A stretch of DNA of 64,000 bases from Rubrivivax gelatinosus (GCF_016583785.1 NZ_NRRU01000016.1:1-64000), one strand, 5' to 3'; positions 8,423-17,814 are shown, counted from the stretch's first letter. Notes: a model not told the origin generated them from the letters alone. Numbers and translations are program-made.

Positions 8423-8454
8423 AAAAAAAGAAGGCCCGGCAGAGCCGGGCCTTC
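8423..8454 (-). terminator. Rho-independent terminator, minus strand
   Basis: A perfect 11-bp stem GAAGGCCCGGC/GCCGGGCCTTC with a 3-nt loop is followed on the minus strand by seven T. It lies 36 nt after the stop of the 8491-8811 gene, which it should terminate. The rest of the 8207-8490 gap, apart from the leader of the MFS gene, shows nothing recognisable. Confidence 0.85.
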
Positions 8455-8490
8455 GGGGGGCGGGAGGGTGAGCGGCGGCCGCCGCCGGCT

Positions 8491-8811
8491 TCAGCCGCCG
8501 GCCTGCAGCGAAGCGAAGGCTCGGGCCAGCGCCAGGCGCGCCGCGCCGGGCTCGTCGGCGGCTGCCGGGGCCGGGGCCGACGTCAGCGTCACGGCCAGCA
8601 GGCCGATCAGGCCGAAGAGCGTGCAGCGCGACATGCCGCGCCGGTCGGTCCGCGCCGGCACCGCGTTGCCGCCGGCCAGCCAGTGTTCGAACACTTCGCG
8701 GGCGAGCGCACGCATGCGGGCGTCGTCGGCCCAGTCGATGCCGAGCGCCAGGCCCACGCGCTGCAGCTCGGCCTCGATCTGGCCCAGCGTCCTGTCGTAG
8801 TCGATGAACAT
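8491..8811 (-). CDS. Small hypothetical protein with one membrane segment
   Basis: 106 residues starting MFIDYDRTLGQIEAEL, not recognised. The first 55 residues are soluble and helical-looking (ADDARMRALAREVFEHWL), followed by one hydrophobic segment (about residues 64-85, CTLFGLIGLLAVTL) and an alanine-rich tail. A GGAGATCCTC ribosome site precedes the ATG and a strong terminator follows the stop, both arguing for a real gene. It is downstream of the NCS2 permease gene on the same strand, but a terminator-like hairpin separates the two. Confidence 0.65.
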   Translation of the reverse strand: MFIDYDRTLGQIEAELQRVGLALGIDWADDARMRALAREVFEHWLAGGNAVPARTDRRGMSRCTLFGLIGLLAVTLTSAPAPAAADEPGAARLALARAFASLQAGG

Positions 8812-8994
8812 GAGGATCTCCTGCCGCGCCGGCGGCCGCGACGGCCGCCCGGTGGGCGGGTGTGCTGCGCAACCCCCGTGCCAGACGCTGCGGCCCGGCC
8901 GCCGCGGCGTTTTCCCCCGGTGCGCGGCGGCTGCGGCCGCTTGCGGGCGCGCAGCCCGCTTCACACCTGCGCAAAGCGCTGCGCAGCGGCGCCC

Positions 8995-9027
8995 CAAAGA
9001 AGAAGGCCCGGCGCGGGCCGGGCCTTC
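8995..9027 (-). terminator. Terminator-like hairpin after the NCS2 permease gene
   Basis: Ten-bp stem GAAGGCCCGG/CCGGGCCTTC with a 6-nt loop, followed on the minus strand by TTCTTT. It lies 27 nt past the stop of the permease gene. The broken T run makes it a weaker terminator than the one at 8423-8454, with which it shares the stem sequence. The 8812-9053 gap otherwise holds only a low-complexity GC-rich leader. Confidence 0.65.
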
Positions 9028-9053
9028 AGGGGCGGGTGGTTGCCGCGCGGATG

Positions 9054-10343
9054 TCAGCCGTGCGCTTCGCGCCGGCCCAGCAGCGCCCACAGCAAGATGG
9101 CGCCGAAGGTGGCGGTTCCGATGCCGCCGAGCGTGAAGCCGCCGAACTTCAGCGTGTAGTCGCCGGTGCCCAGCACCAGCGTGATCGCGGCGACGACGAG
9201 GTTGCGGTTGTCCGAGAAGTCGACCTTGTTGTCGACCCAGATCTTGGCGCCGGCCACCGCGATCAGGCCGAAGACGACGATAGACACGCCGCCCATCACC
9301 GCCAGCGGAATGGCCTGGATCAGCGCGCCGAACTTGGGCGAGAAGCCCAGCAGCAGCGCGATGCCGGCGGCGCAGACGAAGATCGCGGTCGAGTAGATCT
9401 TGGTCGCCGCCATGACGCCGATGTTCTCGGCGTAGGTGGTGACGCCGGTGCCGCCGCTGGCGCCGGAGATCATCGTCGCGATGCCGTCGCCGACGAAGGC
9501 GCGGCCCATCATCGGGTTCAGGTCGCGGCCGGTCATCGCGCCGACGGCCTTCAGATGGCCCAGGTTCTCGGCGACGAGGATGATCGCCACCGGCGCGATC
9601 AGCAGCATCGCGCCGCTGTCGAACACCGGCGCCGCGAACTTCGGCGCGCCGAACCAGGCGGCGTTGATCACGCCCGACAGGTCGATCGCCTTGCCCAGGC
9701 CCAGGCCGTTGGTCAGCACGGCGTAGACGGCGCTGGCGACGATCAGGCCGACGAGGATCAGCAGGCGCTGCGTGAAGCCGCGCGTGAACACCGCGACACC
9801 GGCGACACAGACGAAGGTCACACCCTGCATCCAGGCGTCGAACGAGGTCGGCGCCATGTTCTTGATCGGCACGCCGGCCAGGTTCAGGCCGATGACCGCG
9901 ACCACCGAGCCGGTGACCACCGGCGGCATCAGCGCCTCGATCCAGCGTGTGCCGACGGCCATCACGATCAGGCCGATCAGCGTGTAGACGGCGCCGCAGG
10001 CGATGATGCCGCCGAGCGCGACGCCGAGGTTGCCGTTGGCGCCATGGCCGGCGTAGCCGGTGGCGGCGATGACGACGCCGATGAACGCGAAGCTCGACCC
10101 CAGGTAGCTGGGCACCCGGCCGCCGACGATGAAATAGAAGAGCAGCGTGCCGACGCCGCTCATCAGGATCGCGAGGTTGGGGTCGAAGCCCATCAGGATC
10201 GGCGCCAGCACGGTGGCGCCGAACATCGCGATGACGTGCTGCACGCCCATCGCCGCGGTCTGCGGCCAGGGCAGGCGTTCGTCGGGGGCGACGACGGCGC
10301 CGGGGGCGGGGCGCACTTCGCGCCAGCGGAAGATCGAACTCAT
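9054..10343 (-). CDS. NCS2 family nucleobase permease (UraA/RutG-like)
   Basis: 429 residues with about 12-14 membrane segments, of the nucleobase:cation symporter 2 family. The family signature region is VAENLGHLKAVGAMTGRD, and the TM3 segment SSFAFIGVV and the GASGGTGVTTYAENIG block match uracil-type members more than xanthine/urate ones. It would sit in the inner membrane and import uracil or a related pyrimidine. No pyrimidine catabolism genes are adjacent, so the exact substrate stays open. Confidence 0.9.
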   Translation of the reverse strand: MSSIFRWREVRPAPGAVVAPDERLPWPQTAAMGVQHVIAMFGATVLAPILMGFDPNLAILMSGVGTLLFYFIVGGRVPSYLGSSFAFIGVVIAATGYAGHGANGNLGVALGGIIACGAVYTLIGLIVMAVGTRWIEALMPPVVTGSVVAVIGLNLAGVPIKNMAPTSFDAWMQGVTFVCVAGVAVFTRGFTQRLLILVGLIVASAVYAVLTNGLGLGKAIDLSGVINAAWFGAPKFAAPVFDSGAMLLIAPVAIILVAENLGHLKAVGAMTGRDLNPMMGRAFVGDGIATMISGASGGTGVTTYAENIGVMAATKIYSTAIFVCAAGIALLLGFSPKFGALIQAIPLAVMGGVSIVVFGLIAVAGAKIWVDNKVDFSDNRNLVVAAITLVLGTGDYTLKFGGFTLGGIGTATFGAILLWALLGRREAHG

Positions 10344-10491
10344 CGGGGTGGTTGCTCTCTTTAGGTCTTGGGCTCGTGGCCGGCCGCGAGTCTAGGCCCG
10401 CGCGCCCCGGCCGACGTCTGCGGGCCGCACGGTCGCGTGGGCCGCGGCGCCGTTTGCAGCGCGCGCGGCCGCGGCTACAGTGCGCACGCCG

Positions 10492-11430
10492 ATGTCCGCC
10501 GCCCGTTTCGTCCGCCATGCCACCGTCGTCGCCGCCGCCGTGCTGCTGGCGGCCTGCGCCAGCCGGCCGGCGCGCGACGGCGCGCCGGCGCGCGTGCCGG
10601 GCGACCTGTCGAATACACCCGACGCCCAGCCGCGTGTCGAGCCACTGCGCCGCGGCGGGCCGAACAAGCCGTACGAGGTGCTGGGCCGGCGCTACGTGCC
10701 GATGGCCGCCGACGAGCCCTACAGCGAACGCGGCCTGGCGTCCTGGTACGGCACCGCCTTCCACGGCAAGTCCACGTCCAGCGGCGAGCCTTACGACATG
10801 TACGCGATGTCGGCGGCGCACAAGACGATGCCGCTGCCGAGCTACGCCGTCGTGCGCAACCCCGCCAACGGGCGCGAAGTCGTCGTGCGCGTCAACGACC
10901 GCGGCCCCTTCGTCGCCGGCCGCGTCATCGACCTGAGCTACACCGCGGCGCTGCGCCTGGGGCTGCTGGCCGGCGTCGCGCCGGTGGAGGTGCGGCGGCT
11001 GACGCACGACGAGATCCGCGCCGGCCTCTGGCGCCGCGGCGCGCCGCAACCCGAAGCGGCGCCGCAGCCCGCGCCGGTGCTGGCCGCCGCTGCCCCCGAT
11101 GCCGCCGACCCGCTGATGGCGCTGGTGGCCGCGGCCGATGCCCGCGCGCCGGCACGCAGCGCAACAGCGCCCGCCGGAGCGACGACGGCCGCGGCCGCGC
11201 CCGGTTTCTGGCTGCAGCTGGGCGCGTTCCGCCAACCTGAGGGCGCGGCGACGCTGCGCCGCCAGGTGCTGGACGCTGCCGGCGACCTCGCCGTCGCCGT
11301 CTTCGACGACGTCTTCGCCTACCGCGTGCAGGTCGGCCCCTACGCCAGCCGCGGTGAAGCCCAGGCCGCCGGCGAGCGGCTGCGCTCGCTGCTGCTGATC
11401 GCGCCGCTGCTGGTCGAGCGCCGCCCCTAG
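10492..11430 (+). CDS. rlpA: RlpA-family lipoprotein with SPOR domain
   Basis: 312 residues. A lipoprotein signal ends in LLAAC (C22). A double-psi beta-barrel domain follows at about residues 75-170, with the conserved GLASWYGTAFHGKSTSSGE and VRVNDRGPF segments; the Asp of NDRGPF and the His of the AFHGK block are the residues expected in active RlpA. A low-complexity linker (about 180-240) leads to a C-terminal SPOR domain (about 238-312) that binds denuded peptidoglycan at septa. RlpA cleaves glycan strands lacking stem peptides. A GTG 12 nt upstream is an alternative start. The neighbouring genes are not cell-wall genes. Confidence 0.9.
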   Translation: MSAARFVRHATVVAAAVLLAACASRPARDGAPARVPGDLSNTPDAQPRVEPLRRGGPNKPYEVLGRRYVPMAADEPYSERGLASWYGTAFHGKSTSSGEPYDMYAMSAAHKTMPLPSYAVVRNPANGREVVVRVNDRGPFVAGRVIDLSYTAALRLGLLAGVAPVEVRRLTHDEIRAGLWRRGAPQPEAAPQPAPVLAAAAPDAADPLMALVAAADARAPARSATAPAGATTAAAAPGFWLQLGAFRQPEGAATLRRQVLDAAGDLAVAVFDDVFAYRVQVGPYASRGEAQAAGERLRSLLLIAPLLVERRP

Positions 11431-11507
11431 GCCGGTGGATGCGCCGGCTTGCCCGGCACCGGCCTTTGCCGGATGCTCGCCCGCGACCCGCAGCACCAGG
11501 AACCGCC

Positions 11508-14500
11508 ATGGCGAGCCAGACCATCACCTTCATCGTGCCCGGCCGCCTGCAGCGGGGCGCCGCGCGCGACGGCACGCCCCAGGCAGGCCGCAGTGCGCTG
11601 CCCGGCCGCGTGCTCGAGTCGGTGCAGCTCGGCGCGCTGCGCGCCGGTGGCGAGCGCCAGCGCCTGGTGGCGCGCATCGGCCAGGACGCGGTCGCGCTGC
11701 ACCTGCAGGGCGGGCCGGTGCTGGTGCTGCACCCCGAACACGCACGCGACCTGGCCTGCGCCCAGGCCGGCACGCCCCGGCCGAGCCGCGGCGCGGCCGC
11801 CGCCGACGTGGTCGAACTGAGCCCCTCGCTGCGCTGGGCCGGGCTGGAACAGGCGGCGCCGACCCGCGGCGCGGGTTTTCTCGGGGAGGTGCTGCTGAGC
11901 GCGGTCGAGATCCTCACCGACCTGGGCCGCGACGCGCTCGCCGACGCCGCGGTCGAGGCCGTCGCCGCCCGCGCCGACGGCCAGACCGGCGACGCCGTCT
12001 ACGCGCTCGCCCCCGACACCCTGCCGGCGCTGAAGGGCCGCCCGCCCTGTGCCGCGGGCAGCATCGCGGCCCGCGCCGACGGCGGGCCGCTGCTGGTGCT
12101 GGCGCACGGCACCTTCGTCGACACCGCGAGCACCTTCGCCAAGCTCTGGAGCGAACACGCCGCGGGCGTGCAGCGCCTGTTCGGCCACTACGGCGGCCGC
12201 GTCTATGCGCTCGACCACCCGACGCTGGGGCAGAGCCCGGTGCGCAACGCGCTGACGCTGGTGCAGGCGCTGGCGCCGGGCCAGCCGCTGCGGCTGCACC
12301 TGCTGACGCATTCGCGCGGCGGCCTGGTGGCGGAGGTGCTGGCGCGCGTCGCCGCCGGCCCTGACGCGGCGCTGGCCGACTTCGACCGCCTCGAAGCCCA
12401 GGACGGCGGCTGGGGCGACGCAGCACGGGTGCTGCGCCCCGAACTGCAGGCGCTGGCCGACGCGGTGAAGCAGTGCGATCTGCGCGTCGAACGCATCCTG
12501 CGCGTGGCCTGCCCGGCGCGCGGCACGCTGCTGGCGTCGCACCGGCTCGACGCGTATATCTCGGTGCTGAAGTGGGCGCTGGAGCTGGCGCAGATCCCGG
12601 TGGCGCCGGCGCTGGTGGGCCTGCTCGGCGAGGTCGCGCGCCGGCGCGAAGACTGGCTGCAGCTGCCCGGCCTGGCGGCGATGACGCCCGACAACCCGCT
12701 GCTGCAATGGCTCAACCTGTCGGACGCCAGCCTGCCCGGCGAGCTGCGTGTCGTCGCCGGCGACCTGCAGGGCGACACGCTGGGCAGCTGGGTGAAGACG
12801 CTGCTGGCCGACGCCTTCTACTGGACCGACAACGACCTCGTCGTGCAGACGCGCTCGATGTACGGCGGCACGCGCCGCGCCGACGGCGCCGCCTTCGTGC
12901 TCGAACGCGGCGCCCGGGTCACGCACTTCGACTACTTCCGCAACACGCGCAGCGTCGAGGCCGTGGTCCAGGGGCTGACCGAGGACAGGCCCGACGGCTT
13001 CGCCACGATCGGGCCGCTGTCCTGGGCCGGGCGCGAAGCCGACGGCCTGCGCGGCGGCGCCGCGCCACGCGCCGACGGCCGCGCCGGTGCCGAACTGCCG
13101 GCAGTCTTCGTGCTGCCGGGCATCCTGGGCAGCAACCTCGCGGTCGACGGCCGGCGCATCTGGCTCGGGCCGCACTTCCTCGGCAGCCTGCCGCTGCTGC
13201 AGTACGACCCGGACCACGCCGACGCGGTGCAGCCCGACGGCCCGGTGGCCGCGGTCTACGAGGACCTGGTGCGCCACCTGGAGCGCAGCCACGAGGTCAT
13301 CGCCTTCGGCTACGACTGGCGCCGGCCGCTGGAGGACGAGGCGGCGCGCCTGGGCGACGCGGTGCTGCAGGCGCTGGACGCACGCGTGGCCAGCGGCCAG
13401 CCGGTGCGGCTGCTGGCGCATTCGATGGGCGGGCTGCTCGCGCGCACGCTGCAGCTCGAGCGCCCCGAGCTCTGGCAACGCCTGATGGAGCGCCCCGGCG
13501 CGCGCCTGCTGATGCTGGGCACGCCCAACGCCGGCTCGTGGTCGCCGATGCAGGTGCTGTCCGGCGACGACAGCTTCGGCAACACGATGGCGGCCTTCGG
13601 CATGCCGCTGCGCGACCACCAGGCGCGCACGCTGATGGCCGGCTTCCCCGGCTTTCTGCAGCTGCAGGCCGGGCTGTGCGACGCCAGGCTGGGCCTGGGC
13701 GACAGCGCCACCTGGAAGGCGATCGCCGCGCGCGACCTCGAGGCCGCGCGCCGCTTCAACTGGTGGCACCGCCCGTCCGACGGCTGGGACGAGACCGTGC
13801 CGGCCTACGAATGGGGCGTGCCCGGCCCCGCGGTGCTGGCGCGTGCGGTCGCGCTGCGCGAGCGCCTGGACCGCCAGGTGCAGGAGGCGCTGCCGGCCTT
13901 CGCCGACCGGCTGCTGCTCGTCACCGGCCGCGCGAAGTTCACGCCCGACGGTTTCGAGTGGAGCGAACACGGCCTCGAATACCGCGACGCCGTCGACGGC
14001 GGCGACGGCCGCGTGCCGCTGCCCTCGGCGCTGCTGCCGGGCGTGCGCACCTGGACGCTGGACTGCGAACACGGCGCGCTGCCGACCCGCGCCGAGGCCT
14101 TCGACGCTTATGTCGAGCTGCTGGAGCGCGGCGACACCACGCGGCTGGCGCCGCTGGCGCGGCCCGACGCCGCCGCGGTGGCGGTGGCGCACCAGCTCAG
14201 CCGGCCCGCACGCGGCCAGCGCGACGACGCCACGCCGGCCGGCGACCCGGCTTCGGTGTTCCGGCTGCCGGCGCGCGGCGCCGAGGGCGCGGCGCCACGG
14301 CGCACGCCGCCGCCGCTGCGCATCAAGGTGCACAACGGCAACCTGTGTTTCGTGCGCCAGCCGCTGGTCGTCGGCCACTACGACTCGCTGCGGCTGGAAG
14401 GCACCGAACGCGCCGTCGACACCCTGGTCGGCGGCGCGATGGGCCAGGCGCTCTCGCTCGGGCTCTACCCCAACGGGCTCGGGCGCTGCCAGGTCTTCCT

Positions 14501-17078
14501 GAACCCGTCGCCGCTGGCCGATAGCGGCGTGCTGGTGCCGCGGCCGCAGGCGGTGGTCGTCGTCGGTCTCGGGCCCGAAGGCGGCCTGGCGGGCAACGAA
14601 CTCGCCGACGCCGTGCGCCTGGGCGTGCTCGCCTGGGCTCAGCGTCTGGTCGAAAGCGGGCACGGCGGCGCCGACTTCGATCTCGCGGCGACGTTGCTGG
14701 GCAGCGGCGGCCTGGGCGTGTCGCCCGGCAGCGCCGCGCGTGCGATCGCGCAGGGCGTGCGCGACGCCAATGCGCTGCTGGCGCGCAAGAGCTGGCCCGG
14801 CGTGCAGGCGCTGACGCTGGTCGAGCTGTTCCTGGAACGTGCGGTCGAGGCCTGGAAAGGCCTGCGCGTGCAGGCCACCGCCGCTCCCGGCACGCTGGAG
14901 GTCGAGCCCCGGGTCGAGAGCGGGCTGGGCGCGCTGCGGCGCTCGCTCGACGCCTACCGCGGCACCGACTACGACTTCATCCGCGTCAACTCGGCGGCCG
15001 CCGACTTCATCGAGTTCACGCTCGACTCGCACCGCGCGCGCAGCGAGGTGCGGGCGTGCAAGGCGCAGCGCAAGCTGATCGCCGAGATCGTCGCCTGCGC
15101 CGCGCGCGACGCCAACGACGACCCGCAGCTCGGGCGCACGCTGTTCCAGCTGCTGGTGCCGGTGGAGCTGGAGCCCTTCCTCGGCGGCACGACCAGCACC
15201 GTGCTCGAACTCGACGCCGGCACCGCCGGCATCCCCTGGGAGCTGCTGGACACGCAGCAGGCCGGCCAGCCCGGCGTCGAAACCCGGCCCTGGGCCATCC
15301 GCAGCCGGCTGCTGCGCAAGCTGCGCACGCCGCACTACCGCGAGCAGGTCAGCGACGCCAGCGCCGACGACGCCGTGCTCGTCATCGGCGAGCCTTCCGC
15401 CGCGCCGCTGCCCTATGCCCGGCTGCCCGGCGCGCGGCACGAGGCGCAGGCCGTCGCCGACCTGTTCCGCGGCGCCGGCGGCGTCGGCAGCGACCGTGTC
15501 CGGGCGCTGATCGCGAGCGAACAAGGCCCCGGCGACGATGCGCTGGCCGTCGTCAACGCGCTGCTCGAGCGCCGCTACCGCATCGTGCACGTCGCCGGCC
15601 ACGGCGAACCCGGCGCCAAGGGCGGCGTCGTGCTCTCGGGCAAGACCGTGCTCGGCGCCGCCGAGATCCAGGCGATGCGCACGGTGCCCGAACTCGTCTT
15701 CGTCAACTGCTGCCACCTCGGCGCGCGCGACGCGGGCGAGCTGCTCGCCGGGCCCGATGGCTTCGACCGGGCGCGCTTCGCCGCGACGGTGTCGGAGGCG
15801 CTGATCGACATCGGCGTGCGCTGCGTCATCGCCGCCGGCTGGGCCGTCGACGACGCCGCCGCCGAGGCTTTCGCGCGCACGCTGTACCGCGTGCTGCTGG
15901 CCGGCGAGCCCTTCGTCGAGGCGGTGGCGCAGGCGCGGCTGGCGGCCTGGCACGAAGGCGGCAACACCTGGGCCGCCTACCAGTGCTACGGCGACCCGAA
16001 CTGGTGCTTCCGCCCGCGTTCCGGCGACGCGCAGACCGTGGCGCCACGCAGCGGCGGCGACAGCGAGGAGATCGGCTCGCCGGTGGGGCTGGCGCTGGCG
16101 CTGGAGGAGATCGCGATCGAAGCCCGGTTCTCCAGCCCCGACGGCCGCGGCGCACGGGCCGAGCGCCTGCGGCGCCTGGAGGCGCGTTTCCAGGCGCCCT
16201 GGGGCGGCATGGGCGCGGTGGCCGAGGCCTATGCCGTCGCCTGGGCCGAGCTCGGCGAGGACCGCAAGGCCATCGGCTGGTACCAGGCCGCGCTCGCGGC
16301 CAACGACGGCAGCGCCTCGATGCGGGCGGCCGAACAGCTCGCCAACCTGAGCGCACGCGCCGCCTGGGAGCAGCTGCAGGCCGCCGAGCGCGACGCCGCA
16401 CCGGCGCCCCGGGCCGCACGCCGCGGCGCGCGCACGGCGGGGCGGCCCGAACTCGACGCCGCCCGCCAGGCGCTGCTGGACGCCGTCGCCCAGCTCCAGC
16501 GCCTGGTGGCGCTCCAGCCCACGATCGAACGCCTGGCGCTGATCGGCTCGGTGCACAAGCGGCGCGTGATGCTCGAACGCCTCGCGGCCGACGCCGCGGC
16601 CGAGCACGCGGCGCTGGTCGAGATGCAGCAGGCCTACGCCGCGGCCGAAGGCCTGGCCCGCGACCGGCACGACCCGCAGCTGCACTACCCGCTCAGCAAC
16701 CGCCTGGCCGCCGAACTGGCGCTGCATGCCGGCAAGGCGGGCTGGGCCGGGCTGGACCCGGACGCGGTCGCCGAGCTGCGCCAGGCACTGGAGCAGCGCA
16801 TGGCCGAACAGCCCGAGTTCTGGGCCGCGGCCAGCCTGGTCGAACTCGACCTGATGCTGGCGCTGGGCGCGGGCGAAGCCGGCCTGGCGGCCGCGCTGCA
16901 AGGCATCCGCAGCCGCTTCGAGGACCTGCACAACCGCGTGCCGGGAAGCCGCCACTGGGCTTCGGTGCTCGACCACGCCGAGTTCGTGCTGCAGCCGGCC
17001 CCGGCGCGGCGCGCCGAGGCGGCGCGCGACGCGGCCGGGGAGTTGCTGCAGCTGCTGCGCGGCTGGGCCGGACGCTGA
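11508..17078 (+). CDS. Giant tandem alpha/beta-hydrolase - CHAT protease protein
   Basis: 1856 residues. Visible parts, in order: an N-terminal region (1-180); a first alpha/beta hydrolase with oxyanion AHGTF (His200), nucleophile Ser269 in THSRGG and possible Asp443 and His473; a second, LCAT/lipase-like hydrolase with PGILGSNL (537-544), Ser639 in AHSMGG, Asp833 in GGDGRVP and His855 in CEHGAL; an unassigned domain (about 930-1190); a CHAT caspase-like domain with His1365 in HVAGHGEPG and Cys1402 in NCCHLG; and an alpha-helical, TPR-like C-terminus (about 1470-1856). All three active sites look intact. There is no signal peptide or membrane segment. An AGGA ribosome site precedes the ATG. 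It lies 77 nt after rlpA and stops flush against the convergent trhA stop. A role in regulated lipid attack or cell death is inference. Confidence 0.9.
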   Translation: MASQTITFIVPGRLQRGAARDGTPQAGRSALPGRVLESVQLGALRAGGERQRLVARIGQDAVALHLQGGPVLVLHPEHARDLACAQAGTPRPSRGAAAADVVELSPSLRWAGLEQAAPTRGAGFLGEVLLSAVEILTDLGRDALADAAVEAVAARADGQTGDAVYALAPDTLPALKGRPPCAAGSIAARADGGPLLVLAHGTFVDTASTFAKLWSEHAAGVQRLFGHYGGRVYALDHPTLGQSPVRNALTLVQALAPGQPLRLHLLTHSRGGLVAEVLARVAAGPDAALADFDRLEAQDGGWGDAARVLRPELQALADAVKQCDLRVERILRVACPARGTLLASHRLDAYISVLKWALELAQIPVAPALVGLLGEVARRREDWLQLPGLAAMTPDNPLLQWLNLSDASLPGELRVVAGDLQGDTLGSWVKTLLADAFYWTDNDLVVQTRSMYGGTRRADGAAFVLERGARVTHFDYFRNTRSVEAVVQGLTEDRPDGFATIGPLSWAGREADGLRGGAAPRADGRAGAELPAVFVLPGILGSNLAVDGRRIWLGPHFLGSLPLLQYDPDHADAVQPDGPVAAVYEDLVRHLERSHEVIAFGYDWRRPLEDEAARLGDAVLQALDARVASGQPVRLLAHSMGGLLARTLQLERPELWQRLMERPGARLLMLGTPNAGSWSPMQVLSGDDSFGNTMAAFGMPLRDHQARTLMAGFPGFLQLQAGLCDARLGLGDSATWKAIAARDLEAARRFNWWHRPSDGWDETVPAYEWGVPGPAVLARAVALRERLDRQVQEALPAFADRLLLVTGRAKFTPDGFEWSEHGLEYRDAVDGGDGRVPLPSALLPGVRTWTLDCEHGALPTRAEAFDAYVELLERGDTTRLAPLARPDAAAVAVAHQLSRPARGQRDDATPAGDPASVFRLPARGAEGAAPRRTPPPLRIKVHNGNLCFVRQPLVVGHYDSLRLEGTERAVDTLVGGAMGQALSLGLYPNGLGRCQVFLNPSPLADSGVLVPRPQAVVVVGLGPEGGLAGNELADAVRLGVLAWAQRLVESGHGGADFDLAATLLGSGGLGVSPGSAARAIAQGVRDANALLARKSWPGVQALTLVELFLERAVEAWKGLRVQATAAPGTLEVEPRVESGLGALRRSLDAYRGTDYDFIRVNSAAADFIEFTLDSHRARSEVRACKAQRKLIAEIVACAARDANDDPQLGRTLFQLLVPVELEPFLGGTTSTVLELDAGTAGIPWELLDTQQAGQPGVETRPWAIRSRLLRKLRTPHYREQVSDASADDAVLVIGEPSAAPLPYARLPGARHEAQAVADLFRGAGGVGSDRVRALIASEQGPGDDALAVVNALLERRYRIVHVAGHGEPGAKGGVVLSGKTVLGAAEIQAMRTVPELVFVNCCHLGARDAGELLAGPDGFDRARFAATVSEALIDIGVRCVIAAGWAVDDAAAEAFARTLYRVLLAGEPFVEAVAQARLAAWHEGGNTWAAYQCYGDPNWCFRPRSGDAQTVAPRSGGDSEEIGSPVGLALALEEIAIEARFSSPDGRGARAERLRRLEARFQAPWGGMGAVAEAYAVAWAELGEDRKAIGWYQAALAANDGSASMRAAEQLANLSARAAWEQLQAAERDAAPAPRAARRGARTAGRPELDAARQALLDAVAQLQRLVALQPTIERLALIGSVHKRRVMLERLAADAAAEHAALVEMQQAYAAAEGLARDRHDPQLHYPLSNRLAAELALHAGKAGWAGLDPDAVAELRQALEQRMAEQPEFWAAASLVELDLMLALGAGEAGLAAALQGIRSRFEDLHNRVPGSRHWASVLDHAEFVLQPAPARRAEAARDAAGELLQLLRGWAGR

Positions 17079-17729
17079 TCAGGCGGCGTGCAGCAGCGCG
17101 GCGAAGAAGTGGCAGACGCTGCCGGCGATGACGAACAGGTGCCAGACGAAGTGCGCGAAGCGCAGCTTGCTGTCCAGCAGGTAGAAGACGGCGCCGCCGG
17201 TATAGGCCAGGCCGCCGGCGACCAGCAGCACCAGGCCGCCGACCGGCATGCGCTCGGCCAGCGGGCCGATCGCGAAGATGACCAGCCAGCCCATGCCGAC
17301 GTACAGGCCGGTCGACCACAGCGGGTGCGAGAGCCGGTCGAAGGCCTTGGCGACGACGCCGAAGATCGCGATCGTCCAGACCGCCGCCAGCAGCGCCCAG
17401 CCCCAGGTGCCATGCAGCGGCCCGAGCGCGAACGGCGTGTAGCTGCCGGCGATGAACAGGAAGATCGCCGCGTGGTCCAGGCGCTGGAACCAGCGTTTGG
17501 CGCGCCAGTCCTGCGGCAGTGCGTGGTACACCGCCGACGCCAGATACAGCAGCATCATCGTCGCCGAGAAGATGCAGGCGCCGACGAGCGAGCCGTGGCC
17601 GCCGTGGCGGCCGGAGAAGACGACGAGGATGGGCAGCGAGGCGACGGCGAGCAGGAAACCGATGCCGTGGCTGATCGCGTTGGCGAGTTCCTCGCGCAGC
17701 GTCTGAGGGCGGGTGGCGGTCGCGTTCAT
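17079..17729 (-). CDS. trhA: Hemolysin III / PAQR family membrane protein
   Basis: 216 residues with seven predicted membrane helices. PAQR-type polar residues are present: SHGIGF near the N-terminus, SAVYHALP, and HFVWHLFVIAGSVCHFF near the C-terminus, giving the three conserved histidines of the metal site. In E. coli the homologue TrhA affects membrane energetics and fluidity. The name hemolysin III is historical and does not prove haemolysis. It is convergent with the CHAT gene with no base between the two stop codons. Confidence 0.88.
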   Translation of the reverse strand: MNATATRPQTLREELANAISHGIGFLLAVASLPILVVFSGRHGGHGSLVGACIFSATMMLLYLASAVYHALPQDWRAKRWFQRLDHAAIFLFIAGSYTPFALGPLHGTWGWALLAAVWTIAIFGVVAKAFDRLSHPLWSTGLYVGMGWLVIFAIGPLAERMPVGGLVLLVAGGLAYTGGAVFYLLDSKLRFAHFVWHLFVIAGSVCHFFAALLHAA

Positions 17730-17776
17730 AGATGATGTTCGGCTGATTCAAACATGGTGCGCCCGGAACTTCGAAA

Positions 17777-17814
17777 CAAAACCTCTCCGGATCAAATGTT
17801 TTACCGGAGTTTTG
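17777..17814. promoter_or_regulatory. Inverted repeat in the trhA/ABC-transporter divergent region
   Basis: CAAAA-(3 nt)-CTCCGG, a 13-nt spacer, then CCGGAGTTTTG. The arms match over 11 bases if a 3-nt bulge is allowed. This is the AT-richest part of the 17730-17983 gap, midway between trhA and the ABC binding-protein gene, as expected for a promoter or operator. No known regulator motif was recognised, and the rest of the gap is featureless. Confidence 0.3.

Noticed and set aside
11427-16976. Very long minus-strand open frame opposite the CHAT-lipase gene
   Set aside because: It is the antisense shadow of a GC-rich gene: composition is Arg/Ala/His/Gln-rich with no recognisable domain, whereas the plus strand shows three enzyme motifs.
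11508-17078. CHAT protein as part of a type III-E CRISPR or gasdermin operon
   Set aside because: No Cas genes, repeats or gasdermin-like small gene lie next to it in the window.
17079-17729. Hemolysin III as a virulence toxin
   Set aside because: The sequence is a PAQR-type membrane protein; the name alone does not support haemolysis.
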